From contig WSXW01000002.1 of the NCBI GenBank assembly GCA_009773495.1, positions 62,001 through 126,000 on the forward strand: a stretch of 64,000 nucleotides of DNA, read 5' to 3'. The DNA comes from Bacillota bacterium. Its GTDB lineage: Bacteria; Bacillota; UBA994. Below, in pieces: positions 52,262 through 61,689 of this stretch. The position numbers and the translations under genes were made by a program. Position 1 is the stretch's first letter; each line of letters starts with the position of its first letter. The notes below the pieces were generated by a model, which was given only the letters and a program-made list of their open reading frames with translations, had not been told where the DNA came from and did not search any database.

Positions 52262-54055
52262 GTGAATCTATATAGAGCGCATGTATTGGTATGTGCGGGT
52301 GCTGGTTGTGTATCTTCGGGCTGCCAAGACACCCAGAATGCACTGATAGACGAGATAGCAAAGCAGGGACTAGATAGAGAAATAAAAGTCATCGAGACAG
52401 GTTGTATCGGTACCTGTGACCTAGGACCGGTAATTGTGGTTTACCCTGAGGGGGTCTTTTATCGTAAGGTCGGAGCCGATGGTGCTAGAGAAATAGTAAA
52501 AGAGCATCTGTTAAAGGGGCGCGTTGTAAATAGTCTGCTTTATCGCAACCCCTTAACCAGTCAATTAGTTCAGACATACGGAGAGATGGAATTCTTTAAT
52601 CGTCAATTGCGTGTCGCGCTACGCAACACGGGTATAATAAACCCGGACGTCATTGAGGAGTACATTGCACGCGATGGGTACGAAGCACTAGCTAGGGTTC
52701 TGACGACTATGAGCCGTGAAGATGTTATCTCGACCCTTAAACAGTCTGGGTTAAGAGGACGAGGTGGCGCAGGCTTCCCTACAGGCTTGAAGTGGCAGTT
52801 TGCTTACAATGAGGCCGGACCAGTCAAGTACGTGGTCTGTAATGCCGACGAGGGCGACCCCGGAGCATTTATGGACCGCAGCATCCTTGAGGGCGACCCT
52901 CACACAGTAATTGAGGCCATGGCCATTGCTGGCTACGCCATTGGGTCTGAACAAGGTTATGTGTATGTCAGGGCCGAATACCCGCTTGCTGTGAGACGTT
53001 TGCAGCACGCCATTAATCAAGCTCGTTCATATGGATTGTTAGGTCAAGGTATATTCGGCACATCGTTTACTTTTGACTTAGATATCAGAGTTGGTGCGGG
53101 CGCATTTGTATGTGGTGAAGAGACTGCCCTTATCGCGTCCATTGAAGGGAAACGTGGTGAGCCTCGTACACGGCCCCCATTCCCAGCAGTTAAAGGTCTG
53201 TGGGGCAAGCCTACTATTGTTAACAACGTGGAGACGTTCGCTAACATCTGCCCAATTATTATTTACGGTCCGGAGTGGTACTCCCGTATCGGGACAGAAA
53301 AAAGCAAAGGCACAAAGGTCTTTGCTGTTGCCGGTAACATTAATAACACTGGTTTAGTAGAGGTGCCAATGGGGATGACCTTACGCCAGTTGATATTCGA
53401 TGTGTGCGGTGGCATTCCTGACGGCAAAGAGTTTAAGGCTGCGCAAACCGGTGGCCCTTCGGGCGGTTGCCTAACTAAGGAACACCTTGACGTTACAATG
53501 GAATACGACAGTCTAGTAGAATTAGGCAGTATGATGGGCTCAGGCGGGCTGATTGTCATGGATGAGAACACTTGCATGGTGGATATCGCCCGTTATTTTT
53601 TAGATTTCACTCAGGATGAGTCCTGTGGTAAATGCACTCCTTGTCGCGTTGGCACCAAGCGCATGTTAGAGATATTGGAACGTATTACAGCGGGTGAGGG
53701 ACAGGACAGTGATATTGATACCTTAATGGCTTTAGCGAACAACATTAGGACAACATCCTTGTGCGGGCTTGGTCAATCTGCACCTAACCCCGTCCTATCT
53801 ACTTTGAAGTACTTCCGTGCAGAATACGAGGCACATATTAAGGAGAAACGGTGTCCGGCAGGCGTATGTCAGTCGCTGTTAAGTTATAATATTGCTGGTG
53901 CCAAGTGTAGAGGTTGCGGCCTATGCGCACGTGTATGTCCTACATCAGCCATCATCGGCAAGCCCAAGGAAGTATACAAGATCGAACGCAACAAGTGCGT
54001 GAAGTGTGGCGCATGCGTCGAGAAGTGTCCCTTTGGCGCCGTGGCGCGAGCTTAA
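52262..54055 (+). CDS. hydB: Hydrogenase subunit HydB (NuoF-like, NADH-binding)
   Basis: 597 residues. N-terminal 2Fe-2S domain ('CAGAGCVSSGC', 'CIGTCDLGP'), NuoF core with NAD site 'LRGRGGAGFPTG' and FMN site 'CNADEGDPGAFMDR', 'VGAGAFVCGEETALI', [4Fe-4S] 'ESCGKCTPCRVG', then a C-terminal pair of [4Fe-4S] motifs 'CRGCGLCARVCP' and 'CVKCGACVEKCP'. This is the flavin subunit where NADH meets the Fe-S chain in electron-bifurcating hydrogenases. GTG 52262 chosen over GTG 52256 on spacing from AGGAGGGG. Confidence 0.94.
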   Translation: MNLYRAHVLVCAGAGCVSSGCQDTQNALIDEIAKQGLDREIKVIETGCIGTCDLGPVIVVYPEGVFYRKVGADGAREIVKEHLLKGRVVNSLLYRNPLTSQLVQTYGEMEFFNRQLRVALRNTGIINPDVIEEYIARDGYEALARVLTTMSREDVISTLKQSGLRGRGGAGFPTGLKWQFAYNEAGPVKYVVCNADEGDPGAFMDRSILEGDPHTVIEAMAIAGYAIGSEQGYVYVRAEYPLAVRRLQHAINQARSYGLLGQGIFGTSFTFDLDIRVGAGAFVCGEETALIASIEGKRGEPRTRPPFPAVKGLWGKPTIVNNVETFANICPIIIYGPEWYSRIGTEKSKGTKVFAVAGNINNTGLVEVPMGMTLRQLIFDVCGGIPDGKEFKAAQTGGPSGGCLTKEHLDVTMEYDSLVELGSMMGSGGLIVMDENTCMVDIARYFLDFTQDESCGKCTPCRVGTKRMLEILERITAGEGQDSDIDTLMALANNIRTTSLCGLGQSAPNPVLSTLKYFRAEYEAHIKEKRCPAGVCQSLLSYNIAGAKCRGCGLCARVCPTSAIIGKPKEVYKIERNKCVKCGACVEKCPFGAVARA

Positions 54056-54067
54056 CGGAGGTGTCAT

Positions 54068-55822
54068 ATGGGAGATAACATTAAACTAACGGTAGACGGC
54101 CAAGGGGTTGAAGTTACGAAGGGCACCACTGTACTACAAGCAGCTAAGGTTGCAGGCATTGAAATCCCTACTCTATGTTTTCTAGAAAAGATCAACGAAA
54201 TTGGTGCTTGCCGCGTATGTATGGTTCAGGTACAAGGTTGGCGCGGGTTGCAGGCTTCGTGTGTGCTGCCGGTCCAAGAGGGTATGGTAATACGTACAAA
54301 TACACCAGAGATCAGGCAGGCTAGGAGAGTCAATATCGAGCTGATTTTGTCAAACCATCCTAATAATTGTCTGACATGTGGTCGTAACACCACGTGCGAA
54401 CTGCAAAAGCTGGCCTCAGATCTTCACGTTAACGCCGACGCCTATAAAGGTGAAAAGTCCGAGTGGCCTCTTGACCTCAGTAACCCGTCTTTAATACGTG
54501 ACCCTAACAAATGTATTCTTTGCCGTAGGTGTGTAGCTGTCTGTCATCAAGTGCAGTCTGTGGGTGCATTGTCACCCGTTGAACGGGGTTTTGGCTCGGT
54601 AATAAGCCCTGACGCCAATAGACAGTTAGCTGAAGCTGCTTGTGCGTATTGTGGGCAGTGTGCAGCAGTTTGTCCGACAGGAGCGCTGGCGGAAGTAGAT
54701 AATACTGAGATTGTTTTTAAGGCTATCGGCGATAAAAAACACGTAGTGGTTCAAGTGGCACCCGCTGTGCGCGTTGCCATCGGTGAAGAGTTTGGCTTGG
54801 CGCGGGGCGCCATTTCCACAGGTCAAATGGTCACTGGGCTACGCATGCTAGGGTTCTCTGCCGTGTTTGACACTGACTTTGCAGCAGATCTAACTATTCT
54901 AGAAGAAGCCCATGAGTTAATTGAGCGTGTTAAGTGGGGCGGTAAACTCCCCCTCATCACTTCTTGTAGCCCAGGTTGGGTTAAGTTTGTGGAGCACTTT
55001 TATCCAGAGTTTCTACCTAATCTATCATCGTGTAAATCGCCGCAGCAGATGCTTGGCGCTCTTATCAAGAGTTACTATGCAACTGATGTAGTGAAGCTCC
55101 CGCTTGAACAGATATATTCTGTTTCAGTCATGCCTTGCACCGCTAAAAAGTACGAGGCGAGCCGTGCAGAGATGGGCCATGGTAACGTGCAGGACGTCGA
55201 CGCTGTCCTGACAACTCGAGAGTTAGCCCGTATGTTCAGGATCGCAGGGATAGATTTAGCTAGGCTGCCGGCGGGAGAGTTTGATATGCCGCTTGGCATG
55301 TCTACGGGCGCCGGTGTCATATTTGGCGCTAGTGGAGGTGTAATGGAGGCAGCCCTGCGCACCGCATTTGAGTGGATAGCTGGGGTTCCCTTAGAAAAGC
55401 TTGACCTAGTGGCAGTACGTGGTCTTGAAGGCGTTAAAGAAGCTCAAATAGCCATCCCTAATTTAGGGTTAGTCAAGGTAGCTGTTGCCAATGGGCTTGG
55501 CAATGCTCGCAGCCTCTTAGAACGAATTAAGGACAAAGAAGTCGAATACCACTTTGTAGAGATTATGGCGTGCCCGGGTGGTTGCTTAGGTGGCGGTGGC
55601 CAGCCTCGTTCTAGGTATGAGGACAATGTAAGCACCAAACAGGCCCGACTAGAGAGTATCTACAAAATCGACCGCGAACTACCGTTGCGCCGCAGTCATG
55701 AAAACCCAGCTGTAAAAAAACTATACGCAGAATACCTAGGTAGCATAGGTGGGGAGAAAGCACACCACCTTTTGCATACCACCTACGTTGCTAGGGGACG
55801 CTTTCCGTGGCGCAATAAGTAA
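54068..55822 (+). CDS. hydA: [FeFe]-hydrogenase catalytic subunit HydA
   Basis: 584 residues. N-terminal 2Fe-2S ('CFLEKINEIGACRVCMVQV'), His/Cys [4Fe-4S] ('HPNNCLTCGRNTTCELQ'), two [4Fe-4S] ('CILCRRCVAVCHQ', 'CAYCGQCAAVCP'), then the H-cluster domain: 'TSCSPGWVKF' (P1), 'MPCTAKKYE' (P2) and 'MACPGGCLGGGGQP' (P3). Reduces protons with electrons from ferredoxin and NADH. P1 has Ser at the place of the second Cys of TSCC enzymes. C-terminal small subunit-like tail present. 12 nt after hydB with CGGAGGTG. A terminator follows. Confidence 0.95.
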   Translation: MGDNIKLTVDGQGVEVTKGTTVLQAAKVAGIEIPTLCFLEKINEIGACRVCMVQVQGWRGLQASCVLPVQEGMVIRTNTPEIRQARRVNIELILSNHPNNCLTCGRNTTCELQKLASDLHVNADAYKGEKSEWPLDLSNPSLIRDPNKCILCRRCVAVCHQVQSVGALSPVERGFGSVISPDANRQLAEAACAYCGQCAAVCPTGALAEVDNTEIVFKAIGDKKHVVVQVAPAVRVAIGEEFGLARGAISTGQMVTGLRMLGFSAVFDTDFAADLTILEEAHELIERVKWGGKLPLITSCSPGWVKFVEHFYPEFLPNLSSCKSPQQMLGALIKSYYATDVVKLPLEQIYSVSVMPCTAKKYEASRAEMGHGNVQDVDAVLTTRELARMFRIAGIDLARLPAGEFDMPLGMSTGAGVIFGASGGVMEAALRTAFEWIAGVPLEKLDLVAVRGLEGVKEAQIAIPNLGLVKVAVANGLGNARSLLERIKDKEVEYHFVEIMACPGGCLGGGGQPRSRYEDNVSTKQARLESIYKIDRELPLRRSHENPAVKKLYAEYLGSIGGEKAHHLLHTTYVARGRFPWRNK

Positions 55823-55825
55823 CGA

Positions 55826-55853
55826 AAAGCCGACGCAAGTCGGCTTTCTTTAT
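55826..55853 (+). terminator. Terminator of the hydC-hydA operon
   Basis: AAAGCCGAC-GCAA-GTCGGCTTT followed by CTTTAT. Confidence 0.85.
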
Positions 55854-55890
55854 GAACGGATTATAGTTATCTTATTCACGATTTTCTAAG

Positions 55891-55923
55891 GCCTAAAGCC
55901 TAGCTCCGTGCTAGGTTTTAGGC
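55891..55923. repeat. Palindrome GCCTAAAGCCTAG...CTAGGTTTTAGGC
   Basis: 13-bp arms with one wobble around CTCCGTG. Words CCTAA(A/T)GCC also occur near 12290-12315. Sits between hydA and the rnf promoter; may be a bidirectional stop or a repeat unit. Confidence 0.5.
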
Positions 55924-55970
55924 AAATCATTCGTCACCTTCTCCTCATTAACTGGATTTTTCATAAATTA

Positions 55971-55999
55971 TTGTTTTGCACGTGTTACTCGTGTAGACT
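55971..55999 (+). promoter_or_regulatory. Probable sigma-A promoter of the rnf operon
   Basis: TTGTTT, 17-nt spacer, TAGACT, about 70 nt before rnfC. Confidence 0.5.
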
Positions 56000-56067
56000 A
56001 AGTAATGAATTGCTTTAGTATCATTGTACAAAACTCACAATAATGTGCAAATCAAGGGGTGAACTCA

Positions 56068-57375
56068 ATGGTAAAATCCTTCCCGGGCGGAATTCATCCT
56101 CCCTATCGTAAGGAGGCAACCTCCGCACTAGCGATTGAGCGTATGAATCCTCCCAAAACGGTGGCCATTCCGCTCCAGCAACACATTGGTTCTAGATGTG
56201 ATCCCTTAGTTGCAGTGGGTGACCGCGTACTAATGGGACAAAAAATTGGTGACAGTTCGGCACCAATAAGCGCGCCAGTCCACTCTTCAGTTTCAGGCAA
56301 AGTGACAGCTATCGAGCAGCGTCCCCATCCAAATGGGCGAACCGTCTTATCTGTGGTCATTGCAAATGATTTCCAAGATGAAATGGTTGCATTAATGCCC
56401 GCTCCAAAGCTCGAACAACTTACAGCAGAACAGTTGACTGCACTGATTCGTGAGGCTGGTATTGTAGGTATGGGTGGAGGCGGTTTTCCGACTCATGCGA
56501 AACTTAAGCCCCCACAGGGTGTGGTCTTGGATGCTGTGCTCCTTAACGGCGCTGAGTGCGAGCCTTACCTAACAACTGACCATCGTGTTATGCTCGAATG
56601 GTCTGCAGATGTTGTATATGGTCTCAGGTGCTTAATGAAAGCCGCAAGGGTGGAAAAGGGCTATATCGGCATTGAGGTAAACAAGCCCGATGCAATAGAA
56701 GCTCTTAAGGCTGAAGCGAAGGACTATAGTAGTATTGAAATTGTCTCCTTAGCCGTAAAGTACCCTCAGGGAGCTGAGATTCAGCTGATCGATGCCTGCT
56801 TGGGGCGCAAGGTTCCTTCTGGTAAGCTGCCGCTCCATGTGGGGGTTGTTGTTAATAATGTGCATACAGCGCAGGCTGTGGCTAAGAGTTTGCGTACGGG
56901 TGTGCCTTCTATAGAGCGAGTCATAACCGTTGCGGGCAATTGCATGGAGCGCCCCGGCAATCTCTTAGTTCGTGTTGGCACTACGTTTGCCGACATTCTA
57001 GCCGATCGTGGTCTTAAATGTGAGCCTTATAAGCTCATTTCGGGCGGACCCATGATGGGGATCGCTATGTATAGTGCTGACGTTGCTGTTTGCAAGTGTA
57101 CATCAGGTATCTTGGCACTAAGCAAGGATGAAGCTACTTATAGGATCCCTGGCAACTGTGTGCGGTGTGCAAAATGCGTTGATGTTTGCCCAATGCTGTT
57201 GCATCCTACGTTTATTGCGCAGTACGCAGAGCGCGGTATGATGGAACGGGCTGAGGAATATGGTGCAGTGGATTGTCGTGAGTGCGGCGCCTGTACTTAC
57301 GTTTGTCCCGTTAATTTGCCGTTAACCCAGCACATTCGCTTAGCTAAGTCAGACATTTACGCGAAAAGGAAGTAA
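56068..57375 (+). CDS. rnfC: Rnf electron transport complex subunit C
   Basis: 435 residues. 'GGIHPPYRKEAT' start, NuoF-like flavin/NAD domain 'GMGGGGFPTHAKL', 'NGAECEPYLTTDHR', and two C-terminal [4Fe-4S] motifs 'CVRCAKCVDVCPM' and 'CRECGACTYVCPV'. The NAD+-reducing arm of the Rnf complex. AAGGGGTGA suits ATG 56068 better than GTG 56059. Followed by a repeat of the AGGAAC family, then rnfD. Confidence 0.95.
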   Translation: MVKSFPGGIHPPYRKEATSALAIERMNPPKTVAIPLQQHIGSRCDPLVAVGDRVLMGQKIGDSSAPISAPVHSSVSGKVTAIEQRPHPNGRTVLSVVIANDFQDEMVALMPAPKLEQLTAEQLTALIREAGIVGMGGGGFPTHAKLKPPQGVVLDAVLLNGAECEPYLTTDHRVMLEWSADVVYGLRCLMKAARVEKGYIGIEVNKPDAIEALKAEAKDYSSIEIVSLAVKYPQGAEIQLIDACLGRKVPSGKLPLHVGVVVNNVHTAQAVAKSLRTGVPSIERVITVAGNCMERPGNLLVRVGTTFADILADRGLKCEPYKLISGGPMMGIAMYSADVAVCKCTSGILALSKDEATYRIPGNCVRCAKCVDVCPMLLHPTFIAQYAERGMMERAEEYGAVDCRECGACTYVCPVNLPLTQHIRLAKSDIYAKRK

Positions 57376-57455
57376 ATACTCGTTCCTTGCTCCTCGTTCT
57401 TTGTTCCTGTGGAAGAACTACTAGGAACTAAGAACTAGGAACTAGCGAAGATATC
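57376..57455. repeat. Dispersed GTTCCT/AGGAAC repeat, copy 6
   Basis: CTCGTTCCTTGCTCCTCGTTC TTTGTTCC faces TAGGAACTAAGAACTAGGAACTAGCGA; the halves are inverted copies that can fold into a long imperfect hairpin. It sits inside the rnf operon, between rnfC and rnfD. Confidence 0.65.
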
Positions 57456-57472
57456 CAGGAGGAGGAGAAACC

Positions 57473-58414
57473 GTGGAGATAAAGAGACTTGCGGTATCAT
57501 CTTCACCACATTTGCATAGCGGGGACTCAGTGCAAAGCGCAATGCTACATGTACTCATAGCCCTAGCCCCAGCTGCGGCATTTGCGGTGTATCATTTTGG
57601 TTTACATGTATTATTTGTATTATTGACAGGAATGGCTGTGGCTATCGCCGCGGAAGCCTTAATTTTACGGTTAGTGAAGAAGCCTATGACAGCTATTCGC
57701 GACGGTAGCGCGGCCGTGACGGGCTTATTGCTAGCTATGAACTTACCAGCTGGTATTCCCTTATGGACCATTACCATTGGCGCTGGTCTGGCTATTGGCA
57801 TCGGCAAGCATGTCTTTGGTGGTCTTGGGCATAACCCCTTTAACCCAGCCCTCGTGGCCAGAGCCATTCTATTAGTTTCATGGCCAGAGCGTATGACCGC
57901 GTGGGTAGGGCCGATGCTGATTTCCGCTGCAACCCCCTTGTCTGAGTTTAGGACAAGCAGAATTGTCCCGGCGTATGGTGACCTCCTTTTTGGATTCAAG
58001 GCAGGTAGCATCGGTGAAATTGCCGTGTTCCTGCTCTTGTTAGGAGGGGCCTATCTAATCTACCGTCGCATTATCGACTGGAAGATTCCTGTGAGTTTTA
58101 TTGGCACAGTAGCCTTGCTCACTTATATTCTTCCCGCACGGGAGCAGTCGTCTTATTTTGCAGGTAACCCCTTGTTTCATGTTCTCTCCGGTGGCTTAGT
58201 GTTAGGAGCCTTCTTTATGGCTACCGACTGGACGACCTCTCCGGTGACTAAACGTGGTCGAGTTATCATGGGCGTAGGCTGTGGTATCCTTACTTCTGTT
58301 ATCAGGCTTTATGGCGGGATGCCTGAGGGTGTAAGCTATGCTATCCTTATCATGAACGGTCTCACTCCCTTGATCGACCGCTATACTTTGGGCAGCCGCA
58401 GCGGCGCTCGCTAG
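57473..58414 (+). CDS. rnfD: Rnf electron transport complex subunit D
   Basis: 313 residues, about nine membrane spans. 'LAVSSSPHLHSGDSVQSAMLHVLIALAP' and 'DGSAAVTGLLLAMNLP' are family signatures; 'GHNPFNPALVARAILL' follows. 'LISAATPLSEF' matches the S-x-A-T site where FMN is joined to Thr by ApbE. GTG start after GGAGGAGGAG. The next gene should be rnfG but is rnfE. Confidence 0.93.
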   Translation: MEIKRLAVSSSPHLHSGDSVQSAMLHVLIALAPAAAFAVYHFGLHVLFVLLTGMAVAIAAEALILRLVKKPMTAIRDGSAAVTGLLLAMNLPAGIPLWTITIGAGLAIGIGKHVFGGLGHNPFNPALVARAILLVSWPERMTAWVGPMLISAATPLSEFRTSRIVPAYGDLLFGFKAGSIGEIAVFLLLLGGAYLIYRRIIDWKIPVSFIGTVALLTYILPAREQSSYFAGNPLFHVLSGGLVLGAFFMATDWTTSPVTKRGRVIMGVGCGILTSVIRLYGGMPEGVSYAILIMNGLTPLIDRYTLGSRSGAR

Positions 58415-58425
58415 GAGGCAATAGA

Positions 58426-59019
58426 ATGCGAAATTTCCGTGTTTTGATGAGCGGTATTATTGACGAGAACCCCACATTTAGACTCCTATTAGGCATGTGT
58501 CCCACTCTAGCTGTTTCCACCGCGGCTTTTAATGGCTTAGGTATGGGCTTGGCAGCCACAGCAGTTTTGTTGGCCAGTAACGTTTTAATTTCGCTTATGA
58601 AGCCAGTTATACCAGACAAAATTCGTATTCCTTGTTATGTTGTAGTTATTGCTACCTTCGTTACCATGGTAGATATGGTTATGGGTGCCTTTGTGCCGGA
58701 CTTGCACAGTGTACTTGGTATATTCATCCCTCTTATCGTTGTTAACTGTATTATTCTCCAGCGTGCCGAGGCTTTTGCTTCTAAGAATAGCGTATTGAGT
58801 TCCGCCTTCGACGGCATTGGTATGGGGCTTGGTTTTACTTTAGCTCTCGTGGCCTTATCTTCAGTCCGTGAGCTCCTAGGTGCTGGCAGCATCTTTGGTG
58901 TAAACATCATGTGGCATTCCTTCGAGCCCATGCGTCTAATGGTATCTCCACCGGGTGCGTTTATCGGTCTTGGTCTAATCATCGGCCTGATTAATACCCT
59001 CAGGCCCAAGAAGGCATAG
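58426..59019 (+). CDS. rnfE: Rnf electron transport complex subunit E
   Basis: 197 residues, six spans. 'ENPTFRLLLGMCPTLAV' and 'VPLIVVNCIILQRAEAFAS'-like region (here 'IPLIVVNCIILQRAEAF') identify RnfE, which with RnfA holds a shared iron site in the membrane. Only 11 nt after rnfD, so no rnfG lies between. AGGAGG before ATG. Confidence 0.94.
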   Translation: MRNFRVLMSGIIDENPTFRLLLGMCPTLAVSTAAFNGLGMGLAATAVLLASNVLISLMKPVIPDKIRIPCYVVVIATFVTMVDMVMGAFVPDLHSVLGIFIPLIVVNCIILQRAEAFASKNSVLSSAFDGIGMGLGFTLALVALSSVRELLGAGSIFGVNIMWHSFEPMRLMVSPPGAFIGLGLIIGLINTLRPKKA

Positions 59020-59030
59020 GGGGGTAGGAC

Positions 59031-59612
59031 ATGAGCTCTTCAAATTTAGTCGTTATTTTCCTTAGCGCTATTCTTATCAATAACTTTGTATTGTCTCGCT
59101 TCCTAGGCATATGCCCGTTTTTAGGTATTTCCAATAAGATTGAAACGGCAGTGGGCATGAGCTTAGCAGTTATCTTTGTAATGACCGTGGCCTCGCTGGC
59201 TACATGGGTTGTGCAGACCTATGTACTGGACCTGTTTGGTCTAGGCTACCTACGCACTATTGCTTTCATCTTGGTCATTGCTGTGCTGGTTCAATTCGTG
59301 GAAATGGTTATTCAGAAGTCTAGCCCTACTCTGTACCAGGCGCTTGGTGTTTATTTGCCTCTCATCACAACTAACTGCGCGGTTATGGGTGTAACCCTTA
59401 TCAACATGAACGAGGGTTATACACTCGTTCAATCACTAGTAAACGGGTTCGCCGCAGCCGTCGGATTTGGGTTGGCTATAGTAATTTTTGCAGGGATACG
59501 TGAGCGGTTAGAACTAGCAGATATTCCAGAGGCTTTGCAGGGCTTCCCCATCGCTTTGATTACTGCAGGACTCTTATCTATCTCATTTTTTGGCTTTCAA
59601 GGCTTGTTATAA
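59031..59612 (+). CDS. rnfA: Rnf electron transport complex subunit A
   Basis: 193 residues, six spans. '[16 protein letters not shown]' and '[15 protein letters not shown]' are RnfA hallmarks; pairs with RnfE in inverted topology. 11 nt after rnfE. Confidence 0.95.
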   Translation: MSSSNLVVIFLSAILINNFVLSRFLGICPFLGISNKIETAVGMSLAVIFVMTVASLATWVVQTYVLDLFGLGYLRTIAFILVIAVLVQFVEMVIQKSSPTLYQALGVYLPLITTNCAVMGVTLINMNEGYTLVQSLVNGFAAAVGFGLAIVIFAGIRERLELADIPEALQGFPIALITAGLLSISFFGFQGLL

Positions 59613-59624
59613 GGAGGTGTTCAC

Positions 59625-60611
59625 ATGCAATTTGATACTCGTGCGGTGCTTACAGCACTAGGCGCCTTAGGCGGCTTTGGCTTGTTATTCGGTGCAGGCT
59701 TAGCTGTGGCCTCGAGGAAATTCGCAGTTGAGACAGATCCCAAGTATGATGAGATTATGGCGGTACTTCCTGGCGCGAACTGTGGCGGTTGTGGATACCC
59801 CGGTTGCGCAGGTTATGCTACAGCCGTGGCTAAAGGTGAGAGAGTTGATAAGTGCCCGGTAGGTGGCAGGAATCTGTTACAGGATTTGGGCCGTATAATG
59901 GGCGTAAGTACAGATGCTGCGGCTGAGCGCCTAGTCGCTACACCGTATTGCGACGGCGGTTGTGCCGAAGCTCCCACTCGCTTTGAATATGAGGGCATAC
60001 AGGACTGTTACGCGGTAGCTGCGTTAGGCGGCGGTGACAAGGCTTGCCAATTTGCTTGCTTGGGTTATGGAACATGCGTTAAGCTTTGTCCCTTCGGTGC
60101 TATTACTATGGATGATAACCGTATTCCGGCTGTAGACCCCGCTAAGTGCACAGCATGCAATAAGTGTGTTGTTGGGTGTCCCAAGACTATTTTTAGCTTG
60201 CGCCCGGCGCCGAAGAGAGTCCATATTCGCTGCCGTTCCCACGATAAGGGGGCGGAAGTGCGCAAAAAGTGCAAAGTGGGTTGTATCGCTTGCGGTATCT
60301 GTGTTAAGATCTGTCCCTTTAATGCCATATCTATGGATAACAACTTGGCTGTTATAGATTACGAGAAGTGCCGCAACTGTGGTCTTTGTGTGGAAAAATG
60401 TCCGACCAAGACCATTCACGGCGACTTAGATGGTAGACCTAAGGCTTATATTGATCCGGGTTGTATTGGGTGTACAATTTGCAAGAAGGTATGTCCAGTA
60501 GGCGCAATTACAGGAGAACTCAAGCAGGAGCATAAAGTAGACCATGAGAAGTGCGTGAGTTGTTCTCTGTGCGCGGAAAAATGTCCTAAGAAAGTCATTA
60601 ATATGAGGTAA
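59625..60611 (+). CDS. rnfB: Rnf electron transport complex subunit B
   Basis: 328 residues. Membrane anchor, then a four-Cys domain 'PGANCGGCGYPGC...CP' and six ferredoxin-type [4Fe-4S] motifs ('CVKLCPFGAI', 'CTACNKCVVGCP', 'CIACGICVKICP', 'CRNCGLCVEKCP', 'CIGCTICKKVCP', 'CVSCSLCAEKCP'). Receives electrons from reduced ferredoxin. The long, cluster-rich tail is the clostridial form. AAGGAGGTG before ATG. Confidence 0.95.
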   Translation: MQFDTRAVLTALGALGGFGLLFGAGLAVASRKFAVETDPKYDEIMAVLPGANCGGCGYPGCAGYATAVAKGERVDKCPVGGRNLLQDLGRIMGVSTDAAAERLVATPYCDGGCAEAPTRFEYEGIQDCYAVAALGGGDKACQFACLGYGTCVKLCPFGAITMDDNRIPAVDPAKCTACNKCVVGCPKTIFSLRPAPKRVHIRCRSHDKGAEVRKKCKVGCIACGICVKICPFNAISMDNNLAVIDYEKCRNCGLCVEKCPTKTIHGDLDGRPKAYIDPGCIGCTICKKVCPVGAITGELKQEHKVDHEKCVSCSLCAEKCPKKVINMR

Positions 60612-60616
60612 GCTAA

Positions 60617-60637
60617 TGCCGGGCCCATGGGCTCGGC
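60617..60637 (+). promoter_or_regulatory. GC-rich hairpin between rnfB and apbE
   Basis: GCCGGGCCC-AT-GGGCTCGGC, one wobble. No T-run; it may set the mRNA ratio or stability. Confidence 0.4.
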
Positions 60638-60659
60638 TCATCCTTTAGGAGGAAGAGCT

Positions 60660-61682
60660 ATGACACTTAAACCAGTTATGTTGGGTATAGTAGCGGTTAT
60701 AGTCGTATTTGGCGTGGTCATAGGACAGGACTATGCAGTTATTCGGACAGCACAGGAAGATGTTTTGTTGATGGATACCTTTGTCCGACTGGTAGCAGAA
60801 GGCCGGGAGGCAGAGTCAGTGCTTGTGCAGGCGGTGGCAGAGATGTCTCGCTTGGAGAGCTTACTGTCGGCTCACATTCCAGGAAGTGATGTCTGGCGTA
60901 TAAATGAGTCACAGGGGGAACCTGTGGTCGTGTCCCCAGAAATCATCGACGTACTAGAACTTGCAACCTTAGTTTACGACAAGAGCGATGGTACCTTTGA
61001 TGTAACCGTGGGTGCAGTAATGCGCACGTGGGGCTTTGGTACTGATACCTTGGCTGTGCCATCCGCTGAGGCCTTGGCTGAAGCGATGCGGGGGGTTGGT
61101 TTTGATAGTGTTGCCATTGATTCTGACACTCGCACCGTGCAACTCACCAATCCCTATACCAGACTCGATCTAGGCGGAATTGCCAAAGGCTATATCGTCG
61201 ATCGGGCCTTAGAGTTTATCCGCTCCCAAGGTATAAAACACGCCATTGTAGACGCGGGGGGCGACGTGCGCGTTATGGGGGGCAGGCCTGGTAAATACCT
61301 GTGGGACAAGTCTCGTCCTGCGCGGGTGGGAGTACAGGATCCATTCTCGCCGGAGGGCTTAATCGCTATCGTTGAAGTTAGCGAAGGCAGTGTATTAACT
61401 TCAGGCGATTATGAGCGTTTCTTCGTGCAAGATGAAGTGCGTTATACGCATATTATTGACCCCCGCACTGGTTACCCTGCGCGAGGCATTACTAGTGCCA
61501 CTATTGTGACGGAAGAGGCGGCTTTGGCGGATGCCATAGCTACAGCTGTCATGGTCCTTGGCAGAGACGAAGGGATGAAGCTAATAAATTCTTGGGCCGG
61601 CGTAGAAGGTATGCTTATCACTGAAGACGAAGAGATACTAATATCCAACGGGTTAAAAAACACAATTCAGGTTTTAAGGTAA
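60660..61682 (+). CDS. apbE: FAD:protein FMN transferase
   Basis: 340 residues. N-terminal membrane segment; no lipobox. 'MSRLESLLSAHIPGSDVWRIN', 'DLGGIAKGYIVDRALE' (FAD-binding), 'IVDAGGDVRVMG', 'THIIDPRTGYPARG', 'ALADAIATAVMVLG' are ApbE motifs. It joins FMN to Thr of RnfG/RnfD-type proteins. Next to rnf as usual, although rnfG itself is absent, leaving RnfD as the visible target. TTTAGGAGG before ATG 60660; the track start at 60627 lacks a site. Confidence 0.93.
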   Translation: MTLKPVMLGIVAVIVVFGVVIGQDYAVIRTAQEDVLLMDTFVRLVAEGREAESVLVQAVAEMSRLESLLSAHIPGSDVWRINESQGEPVVVSPEIIDVLELATLVYDKSDGTFDVTVGAVMRTWGFGTDTLAVPSAEALAEAMRGVGFDSVAIDSDTRTVQLTNPYTRLDLGGIAKGYIVDRALEFIRSQGIKHAIVDAGGDVRVMGGRPGKYLWDKSRPARVGVQDPFSPEGLIAIVEVSEGSVLTSGDYERFFVQDEVRYTHIIDPRTGYPARGITSATIVTEEAALADAIATAVMVLGRDEGMKLINSWAGVEGMLITEDEEILISNGLKNTIQVLR

Positions 61683-61689
61683 GAAATTG

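Noticed and set aside
55971-56040. Rex-like site (TTGTACAAAACTCACAA) before rnfC
   Set aside because: Total length is 17 and the left half does not match TTGTGAA; only a half site. Not reported as a feature.
60024-60628. Minus-strand ORFs opposite rnfB
   Set aside because: Mirror frames caused by the repeated Cys/Pro codons of rnfB; no ribosome sites.
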